Positions 25,588-33,222 of a stretch of DNA of 36,229 nt are shown piece after piece. The notes beneath the pieces are model-generated. The model saw nothing but the letters and a program-made list of their open reading frames with translations. It did no database searches and was not told the DNA's origin. Both the position numbers and the translations under genes were made by a program. Numbering within the stretch: the first letter of the stretch is position 1; each line of letters begins with the position of its first letter. This DNA is from Pseudomonas fluorescens (GTDB lineage: Bacteria > Pseudomonadota > Gammaproteobacteria > Pseudomonadales > Pseudomonadaceae). The DNA lies in contig NZ_JAGGOF010000059.1 in the NCBI RefSeq assembly GCF_018614775.1, positions 7,245-43,473 on the forward strand, read 5' to 3'.

Positions 25588-26529
25588 ATGAGTTTGCATG
25601 AAACCTTCGGTCAGCCGTTGCTGACCTTTCCCGATGCGGAAAAAAGCCCCCTGAGCATCCGCGCCAAGGCGCTGGTGTTCGTCGACCCGCGCTCACGTCA
25701 ACTGCGTCAGGAGCTGGAGCAACTGGCGCCACGGGCAATCTCGGTGTTGATACGCGGCGAAAGTGGTACCGGCAAAGAGTTGCTGGCCCGCCACATCCAC
25801 CGCGAAAGTGAGCGTGGCGGGTTGTTTGTCTCCGTCAATTGCGGCGCCATCAGCCCGACCTACGCCGATGCCGAATTGTTCGGCTACGCCGCCGGCAGCT
25901 ACAGCGGCTCGGCCAGCAGCCGGGCGGGTTGGTTCGGCTCGGCCAATGGCGGCACCCTTTACCTGGATGAAATCGGTGATTTGCCGCTGCCGATCCAGGT
26001 CAAATTGCTGGCCGCCCTGGAAAACCATGAAGTGACCCGGGTCGGGGCGCACCAACCCAGTCCCGTGGATGTTCGCCTGGTCGCAGCCACCAGCATCGAC
26101 CTGGCGCAAGCGGTGGCCGCCGGTAAGTTTCATCAACGGCTCTACCATTACCTCAGCGAAGGTCGACTCGAGCTGCCCGCCCTGCGCGAGCGGGTGGGCG
26201 ACATCCTGTCCCTGGCCGAATACTTCCTGGGCATCTACAGCCAGCGCCTCGGCCTGAGCGTGCCGCTGATCAGCGAGGCGGCGCAGCGTGCGCTCGAACG
26301 GCACAGTTGGCCTGGAAATACCCGTGAGCTGGAAAACGTCATTCATTTCGCGTTGCTGGTCAGCAGCGGTGAGGAGATTTTGCCCGAGCATCTGAATCTG
26401 CCGACCCAGCCCTCCGCGCTGGCGTTGATCGATCAGCAAGTGGCGTATGTCATCGCCCGAGGATCGGCGGCTGAACGCACAGCGCTCAAGGCACTGCTCG
26501 GTCAACTGACCCAAGCGCCCTCTATATGA
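25588..26529 (+). CDS. sigma-54 activator-like AAA+ protein, degenerate
   Basis: A 313-residue AAA+ domain of the bacterial enhancer-binding protein family. Walker A (GESGTGKE, 57-64) and Walker B (TLYLDEIGD, Asp127-Glu128) are intact. The sigma-54 contact loop reads GSYSGS (103-108) instead of GAFTGA. The arginine-finger segment reads KFHQRLYHYLSEG where relatives have FRxDLxxRL, so both conserved Arg are replaced. The C-terminus (LIDQQVAYVIARGSAAERTA) shows no Fis-type helix-turn-helix. It may bind ATP, but canonical sigma-54 activation is doubtful. ATG 25588 with GGGAG is chosen over TTG 25570. It could be a regulator acting through a partner or a decaying gene. Confidence 0.75.
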   Translation: MSLHETFGQPLLTFPDAEKSPLSIRAKALVFVDPRSRQLRQELEQLAPRAISVLIRGESGTGKELLARHIHRESERGGLFVSVNCGAISPTYADAELFGYAAGSYSGSASSRAGWFGSANGGTLYLDEIGDLPLPIQVKLLAALENHEVTRVGAHQPSPVDVRLVAATSIDLAQAVAAGKFHQRLYHYLSEGRLELPALRERVGDILSLAEYFLGIYSQRLGLSVPLISEAAQRALERHSWPGNTRELENVIHFALLVSSGEEILPEHLNLPTQPSALALIDQQVAYVIARGSAAERTALKALLGQLTQAPSI

Positions 26530-26546
26530 ATTAAATGAATATGAAC

Positions 26547-26575
26547 TTGAATAAAAAATATTGTTAAGGCATAAA
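26547..26575 (+). promoter_or_regulatory. possible metQ promoter in AT-rich spacer
   Basis: TTGAAT (26547-26552), 17 bases, CATAAA (26570-26575), within a very AT-rich stretch right after the AAA+ gene. Confidence 0.3.
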
Positions 26576-26579
26576 AAAT

Positions 26580-26652
26580 GTCGGTATTGTCCGACCCACG
26601 CCAGCGATAGCACTTCGCTGGCACTTCCTCTTTAGCTGTCGTCCCGGACGAC
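26580..26652 (+). promoter_or_regulatory. three-hairpin leader before metQ-like gene
   Basis: Three consecutive perfect stems: GTCGG/CCGAC (26580-26595), CCAGCGA/TCGCTGG (26601-26621) and GTCGTC/GACGAC (26638-26652). The last ends 24 bases before the start codon. It matches no riboswitch class I can name. Confidence 0.4.
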
Positions 26653-26676
26653 TGTGATTTTCGATAAGGACACTGC

Positions 26677-27459
26677 ATGAAAAAGGTTCTGTTGTTCACC
26701 GCGCTGGCGGCAGCCCTGACCTCGGGCCTGGCCCAGGCGGCGGAGAAACTGGTCGTGGCGGCCACCCCGGTGCCTCACGCCGAAATTCTCGAACTGATCA
26801 AGCCGGCCCTGGCCAAAGAAGGCGTGGACCTGCAAATCAAGGTCTTCACCGACTACGTCCAACCCAACGTACAGGTTGACCAGAAACGTCTGGACGCCAA
26901 CTACTTCCAGACCCTGCCTTACCTCAAGAGCTTCAACGAGGGCAAAGGCACGAACCTGGTGACCGTGATCGGCGTGCACGTCGAACCCTTCGGCGGTTAC
27001 TCGAAGAAAGTCAAAAGCCTGGCCGAGCTGAAAGACGGCGCCACCATCGCCATCCCGAACGAAGGCAGCAACAGCGGTCGCGCCCTGATCCTGTTGCAGA
27101 AGGCTGGCCTGATCGAACTCAAGGATCCGAAGAACGCCCTGGCAACGCCGAAAGACATCGACAAGAACCCGCACAACTTCAAGTTCAAGGAGCTGGAATC
27201 GGCGATGCTGCCGCGTGTGCTGGATCAGGTCGACCTGGACATGATCAACACCAACTATGCCCTGGAAGCGGGCCTGAACCCGGCCAAGGATGCGCTCGTG
27301 ATCGAAGGTTCGGATTCGCCTTACGTGAATTTCCTGGTGGCCCGTCCGGACAACAAGGACAGCCCGGCCATGCAGAAACTGGCCAAGGCCCTGACCAGTC
27401 CTGAAGTGAAGGCATTCATCGAGAAGAAATACAGCGGCGCGGTACTGCCGGCGTTCTGA
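26677..27459 (+). CDS. metQ: MetQ/NlpA-type substrate-binding protein
   Basis: A 260-residue periplasmic binding protein for methionine or a related sulfur compound, of the MetQ/NlpA family. It has an N-terminal signal peptide ending ALTSGLAQA/A and no lipobox Cys, so it is probably soluble. Family segments are VVAATPVPHAEILE, DYVQPNVQVDQKRLDANYFQ, IAIPNEGSNSGRAL and MINTNYALEAGLNP. AAGGA lies 9 bases before the ATG. No MetN ATPase or MetI permease gene is adjacent, so it must use a transporter encoded elsewhere. The gene symbol is by family resemblance. Confidence 0.85.
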   Translation: MKKVLLFTALAAALTSGLAQAAEKLVVAATPVPHAEILELIKPALAKEGVDLQIKVFTDYVQPNVQVDQKRLDANYFQTLPYLKSFNEGKGTNLVTVIGVHVEPFGGYSKKVKSLAELKDGATIAIPNEGSNSGRALILLQKAGLIELKDPKNALATPKDIDKNPHNFKFKELESAMLPRVLDQVDLDMINTNYALEAGLNPAKDALVIEGSDSPYVNFLVARPDNKDSPAMQKLAKALTSPEVKAFIEKKYSGAVLPAF

Positions 27460-27628
27460 TCGAGCTGATAGTTGTAGACCGTTGGAATGAGTCCGTGGCG
27501 AGGGAGCAAACGCCCTCGCCACGGTGAGTCCTGGCCGTTGGCTCTTTCATCAGCGCACGGCGCAGGGCAACGAGCAGTTTGACGAGGTCTTGCGGGTCGA
27601 GAGTGCGCGGGGCTTTCACGTCAGCCAT
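27416..27628 (-). CDS. small hypothetical protein
   Basis: A possible 70-residue protein (MADVKAPRTLDPQDLVKLLV, then ALRRALMKEP). AAGGAG lies 6 bases before the ATG and is strong. The first 31 residues look like a real amphipathic helix. The rest reads through the palindrome at 27493 and into the 3' end of metQ on the other strand, so the natural C-terminus may be shorter or recently extended. Function is unknown. Confidence 0.4.
   Translation of the reverse strand: MADVKAPRTLDPQDLVKLLVALRRALMKEPTARTHRGEGVCSLATDSFQRSTTISSIRTPAVPRRCISSR
27493..27524. terminator. palindrome after metQ (GGCGAGG-type repeat)
   Basis: Perfect 12-bp stem CCGTGGCGAGGG and CCCTCGCCACGG with an 8-base loop, 34 bases after the metQ stop. 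Same repeat class as at 22550. It has no U tract. I see nothing else supportable up to the triA start at 27882 apart from the small minus-strand ORF. Confidence 0.5.
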
Positions 27629-27881
27629 CTGTATCTCCTTGTGGATAAGCACTGCGGTTCCGTGGAGAGATCCCTTTCACCAAGGGCTATCCTGCAGCTC
27701 CCGAAAAGATAGCCGCCCCTCCCGCGCTACGCAAACGTCTGGCGCTGCATCGCGCCATTGCCGGCTGGACAGGTCTTGTCCCGGTTATCAGGCGTTGTCC
27801 TGCCTGTGCATCCATTGAACCCTGTTCTAAGCTCACAGTCGTATCGTCACTGGCACGTCCGTACAACGCAAAGGAGTCTGC

Positions 27882-28985
27882 ATGGCTGGTCCCCGAATCA
27901 AACTGGTTGTTGGCTTGGGTTTGTGTGCGTTGTTGGCAGGATGCGGTGAGGAAAAGCCTGGGGAAAAGGCCCTGCCACGGGTGTTCGTGCAGCCAGCAGT
28001 GCCCAGCGAATACGCGGCTTCGGTGACGCTGACCGGCGATGTCCAGGCGCGGGTGCAGACCGATCTGTCGTTTCGCGTCAGCGGCAAGATCATCGAGCGC
28101 AAGGTGGATGTCGGCGCCCGGGTTTCGGCTCGGCAAGTGCTGGCTCGACTCGACCCCAGGGACCTGCAGACCAACGTCGACTCCGCCGAGGCCCAGGTGG
28201 CCGCCGAACAGGCGCGGGTCAAGCAGAGCGCGGCGGCGTTCGTGCGCCAGCAGAAGCTCTTGCCCAAGGGCTACACCAGCCAGAGCGAATACGATGCGGC
28301 CCAGGCGCAACTGCGCAGCAGCCAGAGTGCGCTGACCGCCGCCCAGGCCCAGTTGGCCAATGCCCGCGAACAACTGAGCTACACCGCACTGGTCGCCGAG
28401 GCGCCGGGTATTATCACGGCGCGCCAGGCTGAGGTGGGCCAGGTGGTGCAAGCCACGGAGCCGATCTTCAGCCTGGCCCAGGACGGCGAGCGCGACGCGG
28501 TGTTCAACATCTACGAGTCGCTGTTGCGCGAACCGCCCTCGGACCCGGCGATTGTCATCAGCCTGTTGGACAACCCGGCCGTCCAGACCACCGGCAAGGT
28601 ACGCGAAATCACCCCGGCAGTATCGGCCCAGACCGGCACGGTGCAAGTCAAGGTGACCCTCAGCGAGTTGCCCGAAGGCATGCGCCTGGGGTCGGTGGTC
28701 AGCGCCACGGCCAAGTCGGCGGGCAAGACCGCCGTCGAGCTGCCCTGGTCGGCATTGACCAAGAACCTCAGTGAACCGGCGGTGTGGCTGGTGGATGGCG
28801 AAGGCAAGGCGTATTTGCAGACGGTCACCGTCGGCCGCTACCTGACCGGCAAAGTCATCATCAGCGACGGTCTCAAGGGGGGCGAGAAAGTCGTCACCGC
28901 CGGTGGGCAACTGCTGCACCCCGGCGTGCGGGTCGAGATCGCTGAAAATACCTCGGTAAAACCCCCGGCAGGAGCCCAGCCATGA
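27882..28985 (+). CDS. triA: RND efflux periplasmic adaptor, TriA-like
   Basis: A 367-residue lipoprotein adaptor with lipobox LLAGC at Cys21. A lipoyl half (LSFRVSGKIIERKVDVGARV), an alpha-hairpin at about 100-170, a second lipoyl half (APGIITARQAEVGQVV), a beta barrel and a membrane-proximal domain follow. AAGGAG lies 7 bases before the ATG. It is the first gene of a three-gene operon with 4-base overlaps. Two different adaptors followed by one pump is the layout of triABC, the triclosan RND system of P. aeruginosa, in which both adaptors are needed. Confidence 0.8.
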   Translation: MAGPRIKLVVGLGLCALLAGCGEEKPGEKALPRVFVQPAVPSEYAASVTLTGDVQARVQTDLSFRVSGKIIERKVDVGARVSARQVLARLDPRDLQTNVDSAEAQVAAEQARVKQSAAAFVRQQKLLPKGYTSQSEYDAAQAQLRSSQSALTAAQAQLANAREQLSYTALVAEAPGIITARQAEVGQVVQATEPIFSLAQDGERDAVFNIYESLLREPPSDPAIVISLLDNPAVQTTGKVREITPAVSAQTGTVQVKVTLSELPEGMRLGSVVSATAKSAGKTAVELPWSALTKNLSEPAVWLVDGEGKAYLQTVTVGRYLTGKVIISDGLKGGEKVVTAGGQLLHPGVRVEIAENTSVKPPAGAQP

Positions 28986-30046
28986 AAGGTTTATGGATGA
29001 TCCTGGCCGGCCTGCTGCTGGTCGCCTGTTCGAAGGAAGAAGCCCCGCCTGAACCGGTACGCCCGGTGTTGTCCGTGGCAGTCCAGGCCCTGGATCAGCA
29101 GGCCCTCGGACGGTTCGCCGGGAACATCCAGGCGCGCTACGAAACCAACGTCGGTTTCCGCGTGCCCGGGCGGATCGCCAGCCGTAATGTCGACGTCGGC
29201 GCGGAAGTGAAGAAGGGCGACTTGCTCGCCACCCTCGATCCCACCGATCAACAGAACCAGTTACGCGCGGCCCAAGGCGATCTGGCGCGGATCGAGGCGC
29301 AGTACATCAATGCCCAGGCCAATGCCCGTCGCCAGCAGCAATTGTTCGACCGTGGCGTCGGTGCCCAGGCGCAACTGGACATCGCCCAGACCGATCTGAA
29401 AACCACCGGTGCCTCCCTCGAACAAGCCAAGGCAGCGGTGACGCAGGCCCGTGATCAACTCAACTACAGCGAACTGCACACCGATCACGACGCAGTGGTT
29501 ACGGCCTGGAATGCCGAAGCCGGGCAGGTGGTCACCGCCGGCCAGCAAGTGGTGACCCTGGCCCGCCCGGACATCAAGGAAGCGGTGATCGACCTGCCGG
29601 CCGACCTGGTCGATCGGCTGCCCACTGATGTGGTGTTCGAAGTCGCCGCGCAGTTGGACCCGACGACTCACACCACTGCCATCGTCCGCGAGATCGAGCC
29701 CCAGGCCCAGAGTGCCACCCGCACGCGCCGGGCGCGGCTGACGTTGACCGAGACGCCAGCGGGCTTTCGTCTCGGCACGGCCATCAGCGTCACCCTGAGT
29801 TCGGCGATCGAACCGCGAATCGAGCTGCCGCTGAGTGCGCTGCAAGAGGTCGATGGCCAGGCGCGGATCTGGCTGATCGACCCGCAGAACCAGACCGTCT
29901 CCCCCCGCGACGTGCGGATTCTTGAGCGTTCGGCCGACTCGGTGCTGGTCGCCAACGGCATCAAGCCTGGCGATCGCGTGGTCAGCGCTGGCGTGAACAG
30001 CCTCAAGCCGGGGCAGAAAGTGAAACTCGACGAGGACGCACGATGA
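28982..30046 (+). CDS. triB: second RND efflux periplasmic adaptor, TriB-like
   Basis: A 354-residue lipoprotein adaptor with lipobox LLVAC at Cys16. The lipoyl halves are VGFRVPGRIASRNVDVGAEV and DAVVTAWNAEAGQVV, with a coiled-coil hairpin at about 90-160. Its ATG overlaps the previous stop (ATGA), and its own stop overlaps the pump start in the same way. It is a paralogue of the preceding adaptor but clearly diverged, as expected for a heteromeric adaptor ring around one RND pump. Confidence 0.8.
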   Translation: MKGLWMILAGLLLVACSKEEAPPEPVRPVLSVAVQALDQQALGRFAGNIQARYETNVGFRVPGRIASRNVDVGAEVKKGDLLATLDPTDQQNQLRAAQGDLARIEAQYINAQANARRQQQLFDRGVGAQAQLDIAQTDLKTTGASLEQAKAAVTQARDQLNYSELHTDHDAVVTAWNAEAGQVVTAGQQVVTLARPDIKEAVIDLPADLVDRLPTDVVFEVAAQLDPTTHTTAIVREIEPQAQSATRTRRARLTLTETPAGFRLGTAISVTLSSAIEPRIELPLSALQEVDGQARIWLIDPQNQTVSPRDVRILERSADSVLVANGIKPGDRVVSAGVNSLKPGQKVKLDEDAR

Positions 30047-33000
30047 AAGGGCCTTTCAACTTATCCGAATGGGCCCTGCGGCATCAGTCGTTTGTCTGGT
30101 ACCTGATGTTCGTCGCGTTGTTGATGGGGGTGTTTTCCTACCTGAACCTGGGGCGCGAAGAAGACCCCTCGTTCACCATCAAGACCATGATCATCCAGAC
30201 CCGCTGGCCCGGCGCGACCCAGGAGGAAACCCTCAAGCAGGTCACCGACCGCATCGAGAAAAAACTCGAAGAGCTCGACTCCCTCGACTATGTCAAAAGC
30301 TACACCCGACCGGGAGAGTCGACGGTGTTCGTGTACCTGCGCGACACCACCAGCGCCAAGGACATCCCCCAGATCTGGTACCAGGTGCGCAAGAAGATCA
30401 ACGACATTCGCGGTGACTTCCCCCAAGGCCTGCAAGGGCCGGGGTTCAACGACGAGTTCGGTGACGTCTACGGTTCGGTGTATGCCTTCACCGGCGACGG
30501 CTTGTCGATGCGCCAGTTGCGCGATTACGTGGAACAGGTCCGCGCCGAGATCCGCGAGGTGCCCGGCCTGGGCAAAGTGGAAATGGTCGGCGAGCAGGAT
30601 GAAGTGCTCTACCTGAATTTCTCCACGCGCAAACTCGCCGCGCTGGGCATCGATCAGCGCCAGGTGGTGCAAAGCCTGCAATCGCAGAATGCGGTGACGC
30701 CCGCCGGGGTGATCGACGCCGGTCCCGAGCGGATTTCCGTGCGCACCTCCGGGCAGTTCCAATCGGAAAAAGACCTGGCCAACGTCAACCTGCGGCTCAA
30801 CGATCGGTTCTATCGCCTGGCCGACATCGCCGACATCAGCCGCGGTTACGTCGACCCCGCCACACCGATGTTCCGCTTCAACGGCACGCCGGCCATTGGC
30901 CTCGCCATCGCGATGAAGAAGGGCGGCAACATCCAGGAATTCGGCAAGGCCCTGCATGCGCGCATGAATGAATTGACCGCCGAGTTGCCGATCGGCGTCG
31001 GCGTGCACACCGTGTCGGACCAGGCCGAAGTGGTGGAGAAGGCCGTCGGCGGCTTCACCAGCGCATTGTTCGAGGCGGTGGTTATCGTGCTGGTGGTCAG
31101 TTTCATCAGCCTGGGCGTACGCGCCGGGCTGGTGGTGGCCTGCTCGATCCCGTTGGTGCTGGCGATGGTCTTCGTGTTCATGGAATACAGCGGCATCACC
31201 ATGCAGCGGATCTCCCTCGGCGCGTTGATCATCGCCCTCGGGCTGTTGGTGGACGACGCGATGATCACCGTGGAGATGATGGTGACGCGCCTGGAAAAAG
31301 GCGAAACCAAGGACCAGGCCGCGACCTTCGCCTATACCTCGACAGCGTTCCCGATGCTCACCGGGACCCTGGTGACCGTGGCCGGTTTCGTGCCCATCGG
31401 CTTGAACGCCAGTTCCGCCGGCGAGTACACCTTTACCCTGTTCGCGGTCATCGCCGTGGCGATGCTGGTGTCGTGGATCGTCGCGGTATTGTTTGCCCCG
31501 GTGATCGGCGTGCACATCCTCAGCACCAACGTGAAACCCCACAACAACGAGCCAGGACGGATCGGCCGGGCGTTCAATGGCGGCTTGCTGTGGGCGATGC
31601 GCAATCGCTGGTGGGCCATCGGCATCACCGTGCTGTTGTTCGTGCTGGCGGTGTTTTGCATGCGCTTCGTACAGAACCAGTTCTTCCCGTCCTCGGACCG
31701 CCCGGAAATCCTCGTCGACCTGAACCTGCCGCAAAACGCGTCGATGGACGAGACCCGCAAGGCCGTCGATCGTCTGGAAGCGACCCTCAAGGGCGACCCG
31801 GACATCGAGCGCTGGAGCACCTACATCGGCGAAGGTGCGATACGTTTCTACCTGCCGCTGGACCAGCAGTTGCAGAACCCGTACTACGCGCAACTGGTGA
31901 TCGTCAGCAAAGGCCTGGAGTCGCGCACGGCCCTCACCGAGCGTCTGCAAAAGCGCTTGCGCGAGGATTTCGTCGGCGTCGGCAGCTACGTGCAGTCCCT
32001 GGAGATGGGCCCGCCGGTGGGCCGACCGATCCAGTACCGGGTCAGCGGCAAGGACATCGACCAGGTGCGCAAGCACGCCATCGAGCTGGCGACCGAGCTG
32101 GACAAGAACTCGCACATCGGCGAGATCATTTACGACTGGAACGAGCCGGGCAAAGTGCTGCGCATCGACATCGCCCAGGACAAGGCGCGGCAACTCGGTT
32201 TGTCCTCCGATGACGTCGCCAAGCTGATGAACGGCATCGTCAGTGGCTCGCCGGTGACCCAGGTCGACGACGATATCTACCTGATCAATGTGGTGGGGCG
32301 TGCCACCGACGCCGAGCGCGGTTCGCCGGAAACCTTGCAGAACCTGCAGATCGTCACCCCGAGTGGCACCTCGATTCCACTGCTGGCGTTCGCCACCGTG
32401 CGTTATGAATTGGAGCAGCCGCTGGTCTGGCGTCGCGACCGTAAGCCAACCATCACCATCAAGGCTGCCGTGCGCGACGAAATCCAGCCCACCGACCTGG
32501 TGAAGCAACTGCAGCCGGACATCGATAAATTTGCTGCCGGTTTACCGGTGGGCTACAAGGTTGCCACGGGCGGTACGGTGGAGGAGAGCAGCAAGGCCCA
32601 AGGCCCGATCGCCAGCGTCGTGCCGCTGATGCTGTTCCTGATGGCGACGTTCCTGATGATCCAGCTGCACAGCGTGCAGAAACTGTTCCTGGTGGCGAGC
32701 GTCGCGCCGCTGGGCTTGATCGGCGTGGTCCTGGCGCTGGTGCCGACGGGCACGCCCATGGGCTTCGTGGCGATCCTGGGGATTCTCGCGCTGATTGGCA
32801 TCATCATCCGTAACTCGGTGATCCTGGTGACCCAGATCGACGAATATGAGCGTGACGGCTACGAGCCTTGGGATGCGGTGGTGGAAGCCACCCAGCATCG
32901 GCGCCGGCCGATCCTGCTGACGGCGGCGGCAGCGAGCCTGGGGATGATCCCGATTGCCCGCGAAGTGTTCTGGGGGCCGATGGCCTACGCGATGATCGGC

Positions 33001-33090
33001 GGGATTATCATCGCCACGCTGCTGACGTTGCTGTTCCTGCCGGCGTTGTATGTGGCCTGGTACAAAATCCGCGAGCCGCAGAAGTCATAG
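30043..33090 (+). CDS. triC: RND efflux pump, TriC-like
   Basis: A 1015-residue inner-membrane RND transporter that exports drugs by proton antiport. It has twelve predicted helices, the first at about 15-32 (SFVWYLMFVALLMGVF), and two large periplasmic loops. The proton-relay aspartates Asp404-Asp405 lie in GLLVDDAMITVE of helix 4. Length and N-terminus fit TriC. No outer-membrane factor is encoded in the operon, so it would borrow one from elsewhere, as TriABC does with OpmH in P. aeruginosa. Substrate range cannot be read from sequence. Confidence 0.85.
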   Translation: MKGPFNLSEWALRHQSFVWYLMFVALLMGVFSYLNLGREEDPSFTIKTMIIQTRWPGATQEETLKQVTDRIEKKLEELDSLDYVKSYTRPGESTVFVYLRDTTSAKDIPQIWYQVRKKINDIRGDFPQGLQGPGFNDEFGDVYGSVYAFTGDGLSMRQLRDYVEQVRAEIREVPGLGKVEMVGEQDEVLYLNFSTRKLAALGIDQRQVVQSLQSQNAVTPAGVIDAGPERISVRTSGQFQSEKDLANVNLRLNDRFYRLADIADISRGYVDPATPMFRFNGTPAIGLAIAMKKGGNIQEFGKALHARMNELTAELPIGVGVHTVSDQAEVVEKAVGGFTSALFEAVVIVLVVSFISLGVRAGLVVACSIPLVLAMVFVFMEYSGITMQRISLGALIIALGLLVDDAMITVEMMVTRLEKGETKDQAATFAYTSTAFPMLTGTLVTVAGFVPIGLNASSAGEYTFTLFAVIAVAMLVSWIVAVLFAPVIGVHILSTNVKPHNNEPGRIGRAFNGGLLWAMRNRWWAIGITVLLFVLAVFCMRFVQNQFFPSSDRPEILVDLNLPQNASMDETRKAVDRLEATLKGDPDIERWSTYIGEGAIRFYLPLDQQLQNPYYAQLVIVSKGLESRTALTERLQKRLREDFVGVGSYVQSLEMGPPVGRPIQYRVSGKDIDQVRKHAIELATELDKNSHIGEIIYDWNEPGKVLRIDIAQDKARQLGLSSDDVAKLMNGIVSGSPVTQVDDDIYLINVVGRATDAERGSPETLQNLQIVTPSGTSIPLLAFATVRYELEQPLVWRRDRKPTITIKAAVRDEIQPTDLVKQLQPDIDKFAAGLPVGYKVATGGTVEESSKAQGPIASVVPLMLFLMATFLMIQLHSVQKLFLVASVAPLGLIGVVLALVPTGTPMGFVAILGILALIGIIIRNSVILVTQIDEYERDGYEPWDAVVEATQHRRRPILLTAAAASLGMIPIAREVFWGPMAYAMIGGIIIATLLTLLFLPALYVAWYKIREPQKS

Positions 33091-33106
33091 GGCTGCTGCG
33101 CAGCCC
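33090..33106 (+). terminator. short hairpin at end of the tri operon
   Basis: Perfect 7-bp stem GGGCTGC and GCAGCCC with a 3-base loop, starting in the triC stop codon. There is no U tract, so its role as terminator is uncertain. Confidence 0.4.
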
Positions 33107-33200
33107 ATTGCGAGCAGGCTCGCTCCCACAAGGACCCCATGGTGTTTGAATTTGGGGGCCTTCACGAAACCTGTGGGAGCGAGCCTGCTCGCGATAGGGC
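33107..33200. repeat. REPIN: inverted pair of REP elements
   Basis: TTGCGAGCAGGCTCGCTCCC at 33109-33128 faces CTGTGGGAGCGAGCCTGCTC at 33171-33190. It lies between the convergent triC and cadA 3' ends. Confidence 0.85.
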
Positions 33201-33222
33201 CCGCCCGGTCACCCGAGCCCTT

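Noticed and set aside
26619..26640. TGGCAC as a possible sigma-54 (-24/-12) promoter for the metQ-like gene
   Set aside because: The -12 GC does not occur at the required distance from the -24 GG.
30061..32508. 815-residue antisense ORF opposite the RND pump gene
   Set aside because: A shadow of high-GC third-position bias; its His/Gln/Arg-rich translation resembles no family and the sense strand has full RND motifs.
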